A stretch of 64,000 bases of DNA from an uncultured Paracoccaceae bacterium (GTDB lineage: Bacteria; Pseudomonadota; Alphaproteobacteria; Rhodobacterales; Rhodobacteraceae), in the NCBI GenBank assembly GCA_947503935.1, contig CANNFR010000002.1:62001-126000 (forward strand), in the 5' to 3' direction. Below are positions 35,424-44,901 of the stretch, piece after piece. The notes beneath the pieces were generated by a model. That model saw only the letters and a program-made list of their open reading frames with translations, was not told the origin of the DNA and made no database searches. Positions within the stretch are counted from its first letter, which is position 1, and every line of letters begins with the position of its first letter. The translations under genes were made by a program, and so were the position numbers.

Positions 35424-36149
35424 ATGCGGCGCGCTCTTTTCATAACGCTGGCCGCGCTGATGGCTCTTCCCACCCAGGCCGGTGAGTTCCGTCCGCCTGA
35501 GGGCTGCGAGGCCTGGATGACGGTGCAAACCCGCAGTTGCCGGGTGTCGCATCACTATACCTGCGCGGCTGATCCTGAGGGGTATCGCTGGCGCATTGAT
35601 TATGGCGTGAACGGCGCCTATTTCCGCGGCTTGATCGACCACGAGACGCAATGGGTCGAAAGCCATTCCAGCGACGGCACCATCCGCCGCCTGCAACCGA
35701 ACAACCCCGATCCGGCAAGTTTCTCCGAGCTGTTGGACGCCGGCAAGGACACGTTTGAGTTCAGCACGCTCGACAATAACGGTGTCCAGCGGAATGTGCG
35801 GGGGTATGACAGGCTGACGGGTGAGACCGCCGTGATTGACGGCATCACCCTGTCACGCACGCAATATGACGTGCGCGCGACAAATCCGGTTAGCGGCCAG
35901 ATCTGGCATTCGCGGGGCTTTCAATACGTCCATCCCGAATGGCGCCTGTTTCTGTCGGGCACCGGCGAAAGCGACCTGGGCGAGGGCTTTCTGCCGCGCA
36001 ACTTCACGCCTATCGACTTCATCTTTCCGGGCGAGCCTGGCTATCTGAGCACCCAGCCGCTTTACGATTGCGACGCGCTGACAGTCAAGGGGCCCAAGCT
36101 GCCTGAAGGCGCGGCTCCGGCCTCACTGACGCTGGGGGGCCTGAAATGA
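35424..36149 (+). CDS. Exported protein of unknown function, between gltD and gltB
   Basis: A 241-residue protein with a short signal peptide (MRRALFITLAALMALPTQA, cleaved before GEFRPP). The mature part has two likely disulfides: Cys residues cluster near the N-terminus (GCEAW, SCRVSHHYTC) and one lies near the C-terminus (YDCDAL). The remainder is beta-rich (GITLSRTQYDVRAT; WHSRGFQYVHPEWRLFLSG). The family was not recognised. It begins three bases after gltD and overlaps the following GFA gene (ATGA), so it is co-transcribed with glutamate synthase; a functional link is not evident. Confidence 0.78.
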   Translation: MRRALFITLAALMALPTQAGEFRPPEGCEAWMTVQTRSCRVSHHYTCAADPEGYRWRIDYGVNGAYFRGLIDHETQWVESHSSDGTIRRLQPNNPDPASFSELLDAGKDTFEFSTLDNNGVQRNVRGYDRLTGETAVIDGITLSRTQYDVRATNPVSGQIWHSRGFQYVHPEWRLFLSGTGESDLGEGFLPRNFTPIDFIFPGEPGYLSTQPLYDCDALTVKGPKLPEGAAPASLTLGGLK

Positions 36150-36565
36150 TCGAAGGACATTGCCTCTGCGGTGCCGTCACGATCCGCGCCGAAAAGGCGC
36201 CGGGTTGGGTCGGGGCCTGCCATTGCCGGATGTGCCAGCGCTGGTCGGGCGGATTGTTCCTGTGCTTTCCGGGCGAGGGCGTGACGGTTGAGGGGCCGGT
36301 GACGCGGTTTGCCTCTTCAAGTTTCGCCGAACGGGCGTTTTGCTCGGTCTGCGGCAGCCATCTGTGGATGCGCGATCTGGATTCGCCAGACGGGGCTTAC
36401 GAATTGATGCCGGGCTTGTTCGACGAGGCCGCCGACTGGACGCTCTACAGCGAGGTCTATGCGGATTGTGCCATGGCCTCGATAGACCTGACCGGCGCCG
36501 AACGCCGCGCGACCCGCACCGAATATGAGGCCAGAAAGCCCCACGTAGAGGGAGGCGTGACATGA
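36146..36565 (+). CDS. GFA/CENP-V-fold zinc protein
   Basis: A 139-residue GFA-superfamily protein with the full zinc pattern: C6 and C8 (HCLCGAV), C25, C27 and C30 (CHCRMC), C66 and C69 (FCSVCGSH). It resembles the GFA protein at 5.4 kb only at these motifs, so the two are probably separate lineages. The substrate is unknown. The start overlaps the exported-protein stop, and gltB begins 88 bases downstream behind its own strong ribosome site. Confidence 0.84.
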   Translation: MIEGHCLCGAVTIRAEKAPGWVGACHCRMCQRWSGGLFLCFPGEGVTVEGPVTRFASSSFAERAFCSVCGSHLWMRDLDSPDGAYELMPGLFDEAADWTLYSEVYADCAMASIDLTGAERRATRTEYEARKPHVEGGVT

Positions 36566-36653
36566 CCTGCCTGGACTGCTGTCTTCACCGCGGCCCAACC
36601 GGAATTGACGATCATTCGGACGTTCGCGTTTGAACCAGACAAGGAGTAACGCC

Positions 36654-39600
36654 ATGACCAAGTTGGACAAAGCCTGGGTCGCCGCCGAGGAAGCCAAGCG
36701 CGCCTTCATGGACACCCATTCGCTTTACAAGGCCGAGGATGAGCATGCCTCCTGCGGCGTTGGCCTTGTCGTGTCGATCAACGGCAAGCCCTCGCGCCAG
36801 GTGGTGCAAAACGGGATCGACGCGCTGAAGGCCGTCTGGCACCGGGGCGCGGTCGATGCCGATGGCAAGACCGGCGACGGCGCGGGCATCCATGTACAGA
36901 TCCCGGCCAAGTTCTTCTACGACCAGATCCGCCGCACGGGGCATGAGCCTGACACCGCCAAGCTGATCGCCGTGGGCCAGGTCTTTCTGCCGCGCACCGA
37001 TTTCGGCGCGCAGGAGCGCTGCCGGACCATCGTGGAGACGGAAGTCCTGCGCATGGGCCACTACATCTATGGCTGGCGCCATGTGCCCGTCGACACCGAG
37101 GTGCTGGGTGACAAGGCCAACGCCACCCGCCCCGAGATTGAGCAGATCCTGATCCGAAATGAAAAGGACATCGATGACGACGCGTTCGAGCGTGAGCTTT
37201 ACGTCATCCGCCGCCGCATCGAAAAAGCCGCCGCCGAGGCGGGGATCTTCGGCCTCTACCTTTGTTCGCTGTCGTGCCGGTCGGTCATCTACAAGGGCAT
37301 GATGCTGGCAGAACAAGTCGCCACCTTCTACCCCGACCTGATGGATGAGCGATTCGAAAGCGCGTTTGCGATTTACCATCAGCGCTATTCCACCAACACC
37401 TTCCCGCAATGGTGGCTGGCCCAGCCCTTCCGCATGCTGGCCCATAACGGCGAGATCAACACGCTGAAGGGCAACCTCAACTGGATGAAAAGCCATGAGA
37501 TCCGCATGGCCTCGTCCGCGTTCGGCGATCTTGCGGGCGACATCAAGCCGATCGTGCCGCAAGGCGCGTCAGATTCCGGCGCGCTGGATGCGGTGTTCGA
37601 GGCTTTGGTGCGCGCGGGCCGCAACGCGCCCATGGCCAAGACCATGCTGGTGCCCGAAAGCTGGTCGAAGCAGGCGGTGGAATTGCCGCCTGCCTGGCGC
37701 GACATGTATTCCTATTGCAACGCGGTGATGGAGCCGTGGGATGGGCCGGCGGCTTTGGCGATGACCGATGGCCGCTGGGTCTGTGCGGGCCTTGACCGGA
37801 ACGGCCTCAGGCCCATGCGCTATGTCGTGACCGGCGATGGCCTGCTGATCGCGGGGTCCGAGGCCGGGATGGTGCCGATTGACGAGGCGACAGTGCGCGA
37901 AAAGGGCGCGCTGGGGCCCGGCCAGATGATCGGCGTGAACATGGTCGAGGGCAAGCTCTTCCACGATACCGAGATCAAGGACAGGCTGTCGGCCGCACAG
38001 CCCTTTGGTGACTGGGTCGAGAAGATCGTCGACCTGAACGAGATGATGCGCGACGTGCCCGAACGCCCTGATTTCTCGGGGCCCGAGCTGCGGACAAGGC
38101 AGCTTGCCGCCGGCTACACGATGGAGGAGCTTGAGCAGATCCTGGCTCCCATGGCCGAGGACGGCAAGGAAAGCATTGCATCCATGGGCGATGATACGCC
38201 CTCGGCGGTGCTGTCGGAGAAATACCGGCCTCTCAGTCATTTCTTCCGCCAGAACTTCAGCCAGGTGACGAACCCGCCCATCGACAGCCTGCGCGAGCAT
38301 CGTGTGATGAGCCTGAAGACACGCTTCGGCAACCTCAAGAACGTGCTGGACGAAAGCTCGGCCCAGACCGAGATCGTGGTGCTGGAAAGCCCTTTCATCG
38401 CCAATGCGGAATTCGCCGTGATGATGGAACGGTTTGGCGATCAAGCGGTGGCGATCGACTGCACCTTCCCCGCTAATTCAGAGGCCGATGTTCTGCGGCA
38501 GGAGCTTGAACGTATCCGCGCCGAGGCCGAGGATGCCGTGCGGTCGGGCGCCGCGCACATCGTGCTGACCGATGAACATCAGGGTGCTGACAAGGTGCCG
38601 ATGCCGATGATCCTGGCGACGTCGGCCGTGCATTCCTGGCTGACCCGCAAGGGCTTGCGTACCTTCACCTCGCTGAACGTGCGGTCGGCCGAATGCATCG
38701 ACCCGCATTATTTCGCCGTGCTGATCGGCTGCGGCGCGACCACCGTGAACGCCTATCTGGCGCAGGATTCGGTCGCCGACCGGATCGAGCGGGGGCTAAT
38801 CGACGGCCCGCTGGTCGACGCGATGCGCCGCTACCGCGCGGCCATCGATGCGGGGCTTCTGAAGATCATGTCGAAGATGGGGATTTCGGTTCTGTCGTCG
38901 TATCGGGGCGGGCTGAATTTCGAGGCTGTGGGCCTCAGCCGCGCCATGGTTGCCGAATACTTCCCCGGCATGCATTCCCGCATCTCAGGCATCGGCGTCA
39001 GCGGCATCCAGCGCAAGCTGGTCGATCTGCACGCGAAAGCCTGGAAGGCCAAGCAGGACGTCTTGCCCATCGGCGGCTTCTACAAGGCGCGCCGGTCGGG
39101 CGAGAAGCACGCCTGGGAAGCGACCACGATGCACATGCTGCAATCGGCCTGCGACCGGGCGAGCTATGAGATGTGGAAGCAGTATTCGGCCGCCATGCGG
39201 GCGAACCCGCCGATCCACATCCGCGATCTGTTGGACATCAAGCCGCTGGGTAAGGCGGTGCAGATCGAAGAGGTGGAGAGCATCACCTCGATCCGCAAGC
39301 GCTTTGTGACGCCGGGCATGTCGCTAGGTGCGCTTTCGCCCGAAGCGCACAAGACGCTGAACATCGCGATGAATCGGATCGGCGCGAAGTCGGACTCAGG
39401 GGAAGGCGGTGAGGACCCGGCGCATTTCGTGCCCGAGCCCAATGGCGACAACCCCTCGGCCAAGATCAAGCAGGTCGCCTCAGGCCGTTTCGGCGTGACG
39501 GCGGAGTACCTGAACGCCTGCGAAGAGCTTGAGATCAAGGTGGCCCAAGGCGCGAAACCCGGCGAGGGCGGCCAGCTGCCCGGCATGAAGGTGACCGAGT

Positions 39601-41192
39601 TGATCGCGCGCCTGCGCCATTCGACACCCGGCGTGACGCTGATCAGCCCGCCGCCGCACCACGATATCTATTCCATCGAGGACCTGGCGCAGCTGATCTA
39701 CGATCTGAAACAGATCAACCCGCGCGCCAAGGTGACGGTCAAGCTGGTCGCGGCCTCGGGCGTCGGCACGATTGCGGCGGGCGTGGCCAAGGCCAAGGCC
39801 GATGTCATCCTGATCTCGGGGCACAATGGCGGCACCGGGGCGAGCCCCGCGACGTCCATCAAATATGCCGGTCTGCCGTGGGAAATGGGCTTGACCGAGG
39901 CGCATCAGGTTCTCAGCATGAACAATCTGCGCGGCCGCATCACGCTGCGCACCGACGGGGGCCTCCGCACCGGCCGTGACATCGTCATGGCGGCAATGAT
40001 GGGGGCCGAGGAATATGGCATCGGCACCGCGGCGCTGATCGCCATGGGCTGCATCATGGTGCGTCAGTGCCAGTCGAACACCTGCCCGGTGGGCGTGTGT
40101 ACGCAGGACAAACGCCTCCGCGCCAAGTTCACCGGTACCGCCGACAAGGTGGTGAACCTCATCACCTTCTACGCCCAGGAAGTGCGCGAGATTCTGGCCT
40201 CGATCGGGGCGCGTTCCCTTGATGAGGTGATCGGGCGCGCCGATCTGCTGACCCAGGTCAGCCGCGGCTCGGCGCATCTGGATGATCTTGATCTGAACCC
40301 GCTGCTCATCACGGTGGATGGCGCCGAAAAGATCACCTACGACCGCACCAAACCGCGCAATGCGGTGCTGGACACGCTGGACGCCGAAATCGTGCAGGAC
40401 GCGCAAAGGTTCCTGAACGAAGGCGAGAAAATGCAGCTGAGCTATGCCGTGCGGAACACCCACCGCACAATCGGCACGCGTGTATCCAGCCACATCGTGC
40501 AGAAATTTGGCATGCGCAATAACCTCCAGCCCGATCACCTGACGGTTAAGCTGACAGGTTCGGCGGGTCAGAGCTTGGGCGCGTTTGCCGCGCCGGGGCT
40601 GAAGCTGGAAGTGTCGGGTGACGCTAACGACTATGTCGGCAAGGGCCTGTCAGGTGGCACCATCGTGGTGCGCCCGCCGATGCATTCGCCCCTGGAGGCG
40701 GCTGAGAACACGATCATCGGCAATACGGTGCTGTACGGTGCGACCGATGGTTACCTCTTTGCCGCCGGGCGCGCGGGCGAGCGTTTTGCCGTGCGCAATT
40801 CCGGCGCCAAGGTGGTGGTCGAAGGCTGCGGGTCGAACGGGTGTGAATACATGACCGGCGGCGTTGCGGTAATTCTGGGCGCGATCGGGGCCAATTTCGG
40901 GGCCGGGATGACCGGTGGCATGGCCTATCTCTATGATCCCGAAGGGGCGGCACCCGTCCTGATGAACATGGAGACGCTGGTCACCTGCCCGGTCACCGTC
41001 GACCATTGGGAGGCGCAGCTGAAAGGCCTGATCGAACGGCACCTGGACGAGACCGGCAGCAAGCGCGCCGCCGCGATCCTTCAGCATTGGGAAACGGAGA
41101 AGGCGCATTTCATTCAGGTCTGTCCGAAAGAGATGCTGATACACCTGCCGCATCCCCTGTCGGACGAGGCTCATGCTGTGCCTGCTGAGTAA
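36654..41192 (+). CDS. gltB: Glutamate synthase (NADPH) large subunit
   Basis: Makes two glutamates from glutamine and 2-oxoglutarate. The 1512-residue protein begins with a short propeptide, and the catalytic amidotransferase cysteine is Cys34 in ASCGVGLVV. The FMN/synthase domain contains SGEGGEDPAHF, SPPPHHDIYSIEDLAQLIYDL (quoted in halves SPPPHHDIYS and IEDLAQLIYDL), LISGHNGGTGASP and the 3Fe-4S set CIMVRQCQSNTCPVGVC. The C-terminal GXGXG beta-helix follows from about 1240. AAGGAG lies eight bases before the ATG at 36654, deciding the start. Confidence 0.97.
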   Translation: MTKLDKAWVAAEEAKRAFMDTHSLYKAEDEHASCGVGLVVSINGKPSRQVVQNGIDALKAVWHRGAVDADGKTGDGAGIHVQIPAKFFYDQIRRTGHEPDTAKLIAVGQVFLPRTDFGAQERCRTIVETEVLRMGHYIYGWRHVPVDTEVLGDKANATRPEIEQILIRNEKDIDDDAFERELYVIRRRIEKAAAEAGIFGLYLCSLSCRSVIYKGMMLAEQVATFYPDLMDERFESAFAIYHQRYSTNTFPQWWLAQPFRMLAHNGEINTLKGNLNWMKSHEIRMASSAFGDLAGDIKPIVPQGASDSGALDAVFEALVRAGRNAPMAKTMLVPESWSKQAVELPPAWRDMYSYCNAVMEPWDGPAALAMTDGRWVCAGLDRNGLRPMRYVVTGDGLLIAGSEAGMVPIDEATVREKGALGPGQMIGVNMVEGKLFHDTEIKDRLSAAQPFGDWVEKIVDLNEMMRDVPERPDFSGPELRTRQLAAGYTMEELEQILAPMAEDGKESIASMGDDTPSAVLSEKYRPLSHFFRQNFSQVTNPPIDSLREHRVMSLKTRFGNLKNVLDESSAQTEIVVLESPFIANAEFAVMMERFGDQAVAIDCTFPANSEADVLRQELERIRAEAEDAVRSGAAHIVLTDEHQGADKVPMPMILATSAVHSWLTRKGLRTFTSLNVRSAECIDPHYFAVLIGCGATTVNAYLAQDSVADRIERGLIDGPLVDAMRRYRAAIDAGLLKIMSKMGISVLSSYRGGLNFEAVGLSRAMVAEYFPGMHSRISGIGVSGIQRKLVDLHAKAWKAKQDVLPIGGFYKARRSGEKHAWEATTMHMLQSACDRASYEMWKQYSAAMRANPPIHIRDLLDIKPLGKAVQIEEVESITSIRKRFVTPGMSLGALSPEAHKTLNIAMNRIGAKSDSGEGGEDPAHFVPEPNGDNPSAKIKQVASGRFGVTAEYLNACEELEIKVAQGAKPGEGGQLPGMKVTELIARLRHSTPGVTLISPPPHHDIYSIEDLAQLIYDLKQINPRAKVTVKLVAASGVGTIAAGVAKAKADVILISGHNGGTGASPATSIKYAGLPWEMGLTEAHQVLSMNNLRGRITLRTDGGLRTGRDIVMAAMMGAEEYGIGTAALIAMGCIMVRQCQSNTCPVGVCTQDKRLRAKFTGTADKVVNLITFYAQEVREILASIGARSLDEVIGRADLLTQVSRGSAHLDDLDLNPLLITVDGAEKITYDRTKPRNAVLDTLDAEIVQDAQRFLNEGEKMQLSYAVRNTHRTIGTRVSSHIVQKFGMRNNLQPDHLTVKLTGSAGQSLGAFAAPGLKLEVSGDANDYVGKGLSGGTIVVRPPMHSPLEAAENTIIGNTVLYGATDGYLFAAGRAGERFAVRNSGAKVVVEGCGSNGCEYMTGGVAVILGAIGANFGAGMTGGMAYLYDPEGAAPVLMNMETLVTCPVTVDHWEAQLKGLIERHLDETGSKRAAAILQHWETEKAHFIQVCPKEMLIHLPHPLSDEAHAVPAE

Positions 41193-41199
41193 CGTAACG

Positions 41200-41241
41200 A
41201 TGGGTCGCGCCCGGGGCTCTTGACCCTGCCGCGCGACCCAT
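41200..41241 (+). terminator. Hairpin after gltB
   Basis: ATGGGTCGCGC (41200-41210) pairs perfectly over 11 bp with GCGCGACCCAT (41231-41241), eight bases after the gltB stop and 15 bases before mtgA. No T tract follows, so it may act as a Rho-linked or partial terminator or as a 3' stabiliser of the long gltB message. Confidence 0.55.
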
Positions 41242-41256
41242 GGCTATGGTGCGCCC

Positions 41257-41997
41257 GTGGCAAAATCGAGGAAAAAGAAACCGGCCCCGCGCCCGTCGCT
41301 GAAATCGGCGCGGCGCAAGCGGCCCGATCGCAGGCGCAGCCGTTGGCGCTGGGTGTGGCGTGCCTTTGGCGTCGTCGTGATCTTTCCGCTGCTTTTCATC
41401 GCCCTCTTCGCGCTGGTAAACCCGCCCATCACCCATACGATCTGGGCCGAACGGCAGCGGCTGGGCAGTGTCGAACGCGACTGGGTGGCGGCCGATCAGA
41501 TCGCGCCGGTGGTGCTGCGCAGCGTGGTCGCGGCGGAAGACGCCAATTACTGCCTGCATTGGGGCTTTGACATGGATGCGATCCGCAAGGCCCTGAATGA
41601 AGGCGCCCGGCGCGGTGCCTCGACCATCAGCCAGCAGACGGTCAAGAATGTCTTCCTCTGGCAGGAGCGCAGCTGGTCGCGCAAGGCGATGGAGGCGATG
41701 ATCACGCCGGTGGTTGAGGCGGTCTGGTCCAAGCGCCGTATCCTTGAGGTCTATCTGAACGTGGCCGAATTCGGCGAAGGCGTCTTCGGGATCGAGGCCG
41801 CCGCCCGCCATTACTACGACCGCTCAGCCGCTGATCTGACCGCCACGCAAGCCGCCCGGCTGGCGGTGATCCTGCCCAATCCCAAGCGGCGCAACCCGCT
41901 CTCTCTAAGCCCCAATTTGCGCCGCCGCGCTGCTCAGGTAGCCCAAGGGGCGGAGACGATCCGCCAAGATGGCCGGTCATCCTGCTTCGAGAGTTGA
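41257..41997 (+). CDS. mtgA: Monofunctional peptidoglycan glycosyltransferase
   Basis: Polymerises lipid II glycan strands without a transpeptidase domain. The 246-residue GT51 protein has a very basic N-terminus, a membrane anchor (about 36-56) and the catalytic glutamate in SVVAAEDANYCLHWGFD (about 88-104). It also has GASTISQQTVKNVFL (about 125-139) and EVYLNVAEFGEGVFGIEAAA (about 165-184). The start is a GTG at 41257; no ATG fits. It follows the gltB hairpin and probably has its own control. Confidence 0.94.
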   Translation: MAKSRKKKPAPRPSLKSARRKRPDRRRSRWRWVWRAFGVVVIFPLLFIALFALVNPPITHTIWAERQRLGSVERDWVAADQIAPVVLRSVVAAEDANYCLHWGFDMDAIRKALNEGARRGASTISQQTVKNVFLWQERSWSRKAMEAMITPVVEAVWSKRRILEVYLNVAEFGEGVFGIEAAARHYYDRSAADLTATQAARLAVILPNPKRRNPLSLSPNLRRRAAQVAQGAETIRQDGRSSCFES

Positions 41998-42050
41998 ATT
42001 TTCAGGCGTCTGGCGTCATGACAGGCGAACGCCCCGGCCAGAGTTGACCC

Positions 42051-42716
42051 ATGACCCGATTGTATCATTTCGCCCTCTCTCCGTTTTGCCGCAAGGTACG
42101 CCTGGCGCTGGCCGAGAAGAAAATCGAGGTCGAGCTGATCGAAGAGCGCTATTGGGAGCGCAGCCAGGAGTTTCTGCGCCGCAACCCGGCCGGCAAGGTG
42201 CCAATCCTGCGGATGAACGGGCGCACGATGTCCGACAGCCAGGCGATCTGTGAATATATCGAAGAGGTGCAGCCCGACCCGCCGCTTCTGCCGCGCCGCC
42301 CCGAGGACCGATACGAAGTCCGGCGGCTGGTTGCCTGGTTCGACGACAAGTTCCAGGCCGAGGTGACCTCAAAACTGCTTTATGAGCGGGTGAACAAGAA
42401 GGTGATGGGTCAGGGCTATCCCGACTCGACCAACGTCAAGGCGGGCGCCAAGGCGATCAAGCGGCATCTGGATTACATGGGCTGGCTGCTGGACCAGCGC
42501 CGCTGGCTGGCGGGCGATACGATGACCCTGGCCGATTTCGCGGCGGCAGCGCATCTGTCGTGCCTCGATTACATTTCGGACGTCGACTGGAACCGCAATG
42601 AGGGCGTGAAGGATTGGTACGCCAAGATCAAATCGCGGCCCGCCTTCCGCACGATACTGGCCGATCAGATCCCGGGATTTCCGCAGCCCGCGCATTATGC
42701 TGATCTTGATTTTTGA
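42051..42716 (+). CDS. Glutathione S-transferase-like protein
   Basis: A 221-residue cytosolic GST-fold protein. The N-terminal thioredoxin-like domain begins MTRLYHFALSPFCRKVRLAL, with Cys13 at the active-site position. KVPIL and the glutathione-binding MSDSQAICEYIEE follow. The C-terminal helical domain (about 90-215) contains WLAGDTMTLADFAAAAHLS. Cys in place of Tyr/Ser suggests an omega/beta-type or thiol-reductase activity; the substrate is unknown. It sits 53 bases after mtgA and just before a hairpin repeat and queG. Confidence 0.85.
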   Translation: MTRLYHFALSPFCRKVRLALAEKKIEVELIEERYWERSQEFLRRNPAGKVPILRMNGRTMSDSQAICEYIEEVQPDPPLLPRRPEDRYEVRRLVAWFDDKFQAEVTSKLLYERVNKKVMGQGYPDSTNVKAGAKAIKRHLDYMGWLLDQRRWLAGDTMTLADFAAAAHLSCLDYISDVDWNRNEGVKDWYAKIKSRPAFRTILADQIPGFPQPAHYADLDF

Positions 42717-42724
42717 GGCAGAGG

Positions 42725-42780
42725 CTGGGGGGGCCGTCTGCCCCCCCAGACCCCCCCGAGGATATTTGGAAACAGGAAAG
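42725..42780. repeat. G/C hairpin plus CGAGGATATTTGGAAA box (candidate dispersed Rhodobacteraceae element)
   Basis: CTGGGGGGGC (42725-42734) and GCCCCCCCAG (42740-42749) form a perfect 10-bp stem with a five-base loop. It is followed by a C-run and GAGGATATTTGGAAACAGGAAAG. This combination resembles an intergenic element that recurs in Rhodobacteraceae genomes, from general memory rather than a search. It fills most of the gap between the GST gene and queG and overlaps the queG ribosome-site region. Confidence 0.55.
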
Positions 42781-42788
42781 GGGGGCCT

Positions 42789-43817
42789 GTGCGCCCCGAT
42801 CTGAAAGAGCGGCTTGTGGCCGAGGCGACGGCCGTTGGATTTTCTGCGTGCCGGATAACGCGGCCTGATGCGATCCCACAGGCGGCCGGGCGTCTTGCGA
42901 CATTCGTGGCCGGGGGGCGGCATGGCCAGATGGGCTGGATGGCCGAGCGAATGGAATGGCGTGGTGATCCCACCGCGCTCTGGCCCGAGGGGCGGTCGGT
43001 GATCATGCTGGCCGAGGTTTATGAGCCCGGGCACGACCCCTTAGCCGCGCTTCGAAAGCGGGATCGGGGGGTGATATCCGTTTATGCGCAGGGCGCGGAT
43101 TACCACGATCTGGTCAAGAAACGGCTGAAACGGCTCGGCCGATGGCTGATCGCCGAGGCGGGCGGTGACATCAAGGTGTTCGTCGACACGGCGCCGGTGA
43201 TGGAAAAGCCCCTCGCGCAGGCGGCGGGGCTTGGCTGGCAGGGCAAGCACACGAACCTTTTGTCGCGCGATCTGGGCAATTGGTTCTTCCTCGGTGCGAT
43301 CTTCACGACGCTGGAAATCGACCCTGACACTGCGGAAACCGAGCATTGCGGCAGCTGCACCGCCTGCCTCGATATCTGCCCGACCGATGCCTTTCCTGCA
43401 CCCTTCCAGCTGGATGCGCGGCGCTGCATCTCGTACCTGACGATTGAGCATAAGGGCCCGGTTGACGAAGACCTCAGGCCGCTTCTGGGCAACCGCATCT
43501 ATGGCTGCGACGATTGTCTGGCCGTCTGCCCCTGGAACAAGTTCGCCGCGAAAGCGCGCGAGGTGCGGTACAGAGCGCGCGAGGCCGGCTTGCCCAAGCT
43601 GGCCGATCTCGCGGTACTGGACGATGCGGGGTTTCGGGCGCGATACGCAGGCAGCCCGATCAAGCGCATCGGGCGCGACCGGTTCGTGCGCAATGTGCTC
43701 TACGCAATCGGAAATTCGGGGGATGTAAAGTTGCGCCCGGTGGCGCAAGCGCTGGCCGATGATGCCGATCTGGCCGTGGCAGATGCCGCGCGCTGGGTGG
43801 CTGCACGATTGGGGTAG
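42789..43817 (+). CDS. queG: Epoxyqueuosine reductase
   Basis: Last step of queuosine tRNA modification: cobalamin- and iron-sulfur-dependent reduction of epoxyqueuosine. The 342-residue protein has the catalytic/cobalamin region [21 protein letters not shown] (quoted in parts [11 protein letters not shown] and [13 protein letters not shown]) and two 4Fe-4S sets, [12 protein letters not shown] and [11 protein letters not shown], with Cys in RRCISYL. Residues 280-340 form a HEAT-like tail. The start is GTG 42789, preceded by AAAGGGGGG. It ends directly at a hairpin shared with the convergent unknown gene. Confidence 0.95.
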   Translation: MRPDLKERLVAEATAVGFSACRITRPDAIPQAAGRLATFVAGGRHGQMGWMAERMEWRGDPTALWPEGRSVIMLAEVYEPGHDPLAALRKRDRGVISVYAQGADYHDLVKKRLKRLGRWLIAEAGGDIKVFVDTAPVMEKPLAQAAGLGWQGKHTNLLSRDLGNWFFLGAIFTTLEIDPDTAETEHCGSCTACLDICPTDAFPAPFQLDARRCISYLTIEHKGPVDEDLRPLLGNRIYGCDDCLAVCPWNKFAAKAREVRYRAREAGLPKLADLAVLDDAGFRARYAGSPIKRIGRDRFVRNVLYAIGNSGDVKLRPVAQALADDADLAVADAARWVAARLG

Positions 43818-43841
43818 GCGCGCGAGGTTTACTCGCGCGCC
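43817..43841. terminator. Bidirectional hairpin between queG and the unknown gene at 43.9 kb
   Basis: GGCGCGCGAG (43817-43826) pairs with CTCGCGCGCC (43832-43841) over 10 bp around a five-base loop, starting on the last base of the queG stop. CCTTTT follows within ten bases. The convergent gene ends at 43851, so the stem can serve both directions. Confidence 0.65.
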
Positions 43842-43850
43842 CGTGACCTT

Positions 43851-44621
43851 TTAGACCTTTTCGCGCTTACGAGCGGGCTTGGCGTCCTGCCGATCGTTTT
43901 TGGTCAGCATCTCTGCCAACATGGCCGTGGCATCGGGGGTCAGCCCCTCTAGCTCACGCGACAGAATTTCAGGCCGCACGGCGATTGGCGTAAGGAAAAG
44001 CCCCGTTTCAGGCTCAAGCTCATTCACCGCGACGCCATTCGCCAAAGGCAAACTGGCCTGCGTCTGATCGGAAATCGTACCATCGGCCTTGAAATACGTC
44101 GTCCGGTTCTGCGGCGTCAGCAGCACTTTCACCGGCGCGTCGGCCTGTGGTTCAAGGACGAAGCGGCCAAAGGGATTGCCGGGGACGAACCGGAACAAGG
44201 CTGGCAAACGCAGGCGCACGTAGCCGCGCACCTCGAAATCGGGCGTGGTCAGCGGTGTCGTCTCGCCCGGCAGAGGGCCGAAGGCCGACGGCAGGACGGC
44301 AACCAGCGCCGTGCCCTTCGGCGGCACCGTCACGAACCCCGTCGAGGGCGAGAAGGTCGTACTGGTGATCGCCCCGTTCAGAACGCCTTGCTGGTTGTTT
44401 GTGCCGGGCGTGTCGACAAACACCACCGTATTGCCCGCCACGCTGCGCAGTGGATCGGTGACAGGGGCCGCAATGAAATCAAGCCGGTAGCGGTATTCTT
44501 CATCCTCAAGGTTGGTGATCTCGAGGAAATAGCCCTGGATCAGGCTGTCGACAGGCCCGGTCCCTGTGGGGGCGGCGGGCGATTGCGGTTTGAAAATCAG
44601 TTCAAAGTGAGAAACGTCCAT
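43851..44621 (-). CDS. Unknown protein, beta-rich, 256 residues
   Basis: The family was not recognised. The sequence lacks a signal peptide or membrane segment (it begins MDVSHFELIFKPQSP) and is rich in beta-prone and Thr/Pro segments (GYFLEITNLEDEEYRYRLDF; TGFVTVPPKGTALVAVLPS). It ends with a basic tail (DRQDAKPARKREKV). The repeated edge-like patterns suggest an immunoglobulin-like or jellyroll fold, which is inference only. The ATG at 44621 has GGAG about nine bases upstream. It is a single gene between convergent queG and a 280-base upstream gap, so neighbours do not suggest a role. Confidence 0.7.
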   Translation of the reverse strand: MDVSHFELIFKPQSPAAPTGTGPVDSLIQGYFLEITNLEDEEYRYRLDFIAAPVTDPLRSVAGNTVVFVDTPGTNNQQGVLNGAITSTTFSPSTGFVTVPPKGTALVAVLPSAFGPLPGETTPLTTPDFEVRGYVRLRLPALFRFVPGNPFGRFVLEPQADAPVKVLLTPQNRTTYFKADGTISDQTQASLPLANGVAVNELEPETGLFLTPIAVRPEILSRELEGLTPDATAMLAEMLTKNDRQDAKPARKREKV

Positions 44622-44901
44622 TGAAATAGCTCCAGAATAAAAATGAGAGCGCGCCGGGCTGAGTGTGAATATTGACGAAGGGCTGCCCGACGCGAGGCGA
44701 AATAAAGTGCCTCACCCTACGTTAGGCATACTAGTTAAGGTTGTCAGTTCTGGCATTCCCTACCTTCTGACCCATTGACAGATCAACTTATGGGCGATTC
44801 GGGTATCTTTAGCGCAGGCTTTGGATGCGTCGTGGATTTACACCGCGAGATCGGGCATAATGGACGTCCACAACGGATCTGATTGCACGGGAGGAGACCT
44901 G

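Noticed and set aside
34326-35696. 456-codon open frame opposite gltD
   Set aside because: It crosses the gltD-unknown gene junction and would contradict two well-supported genes.
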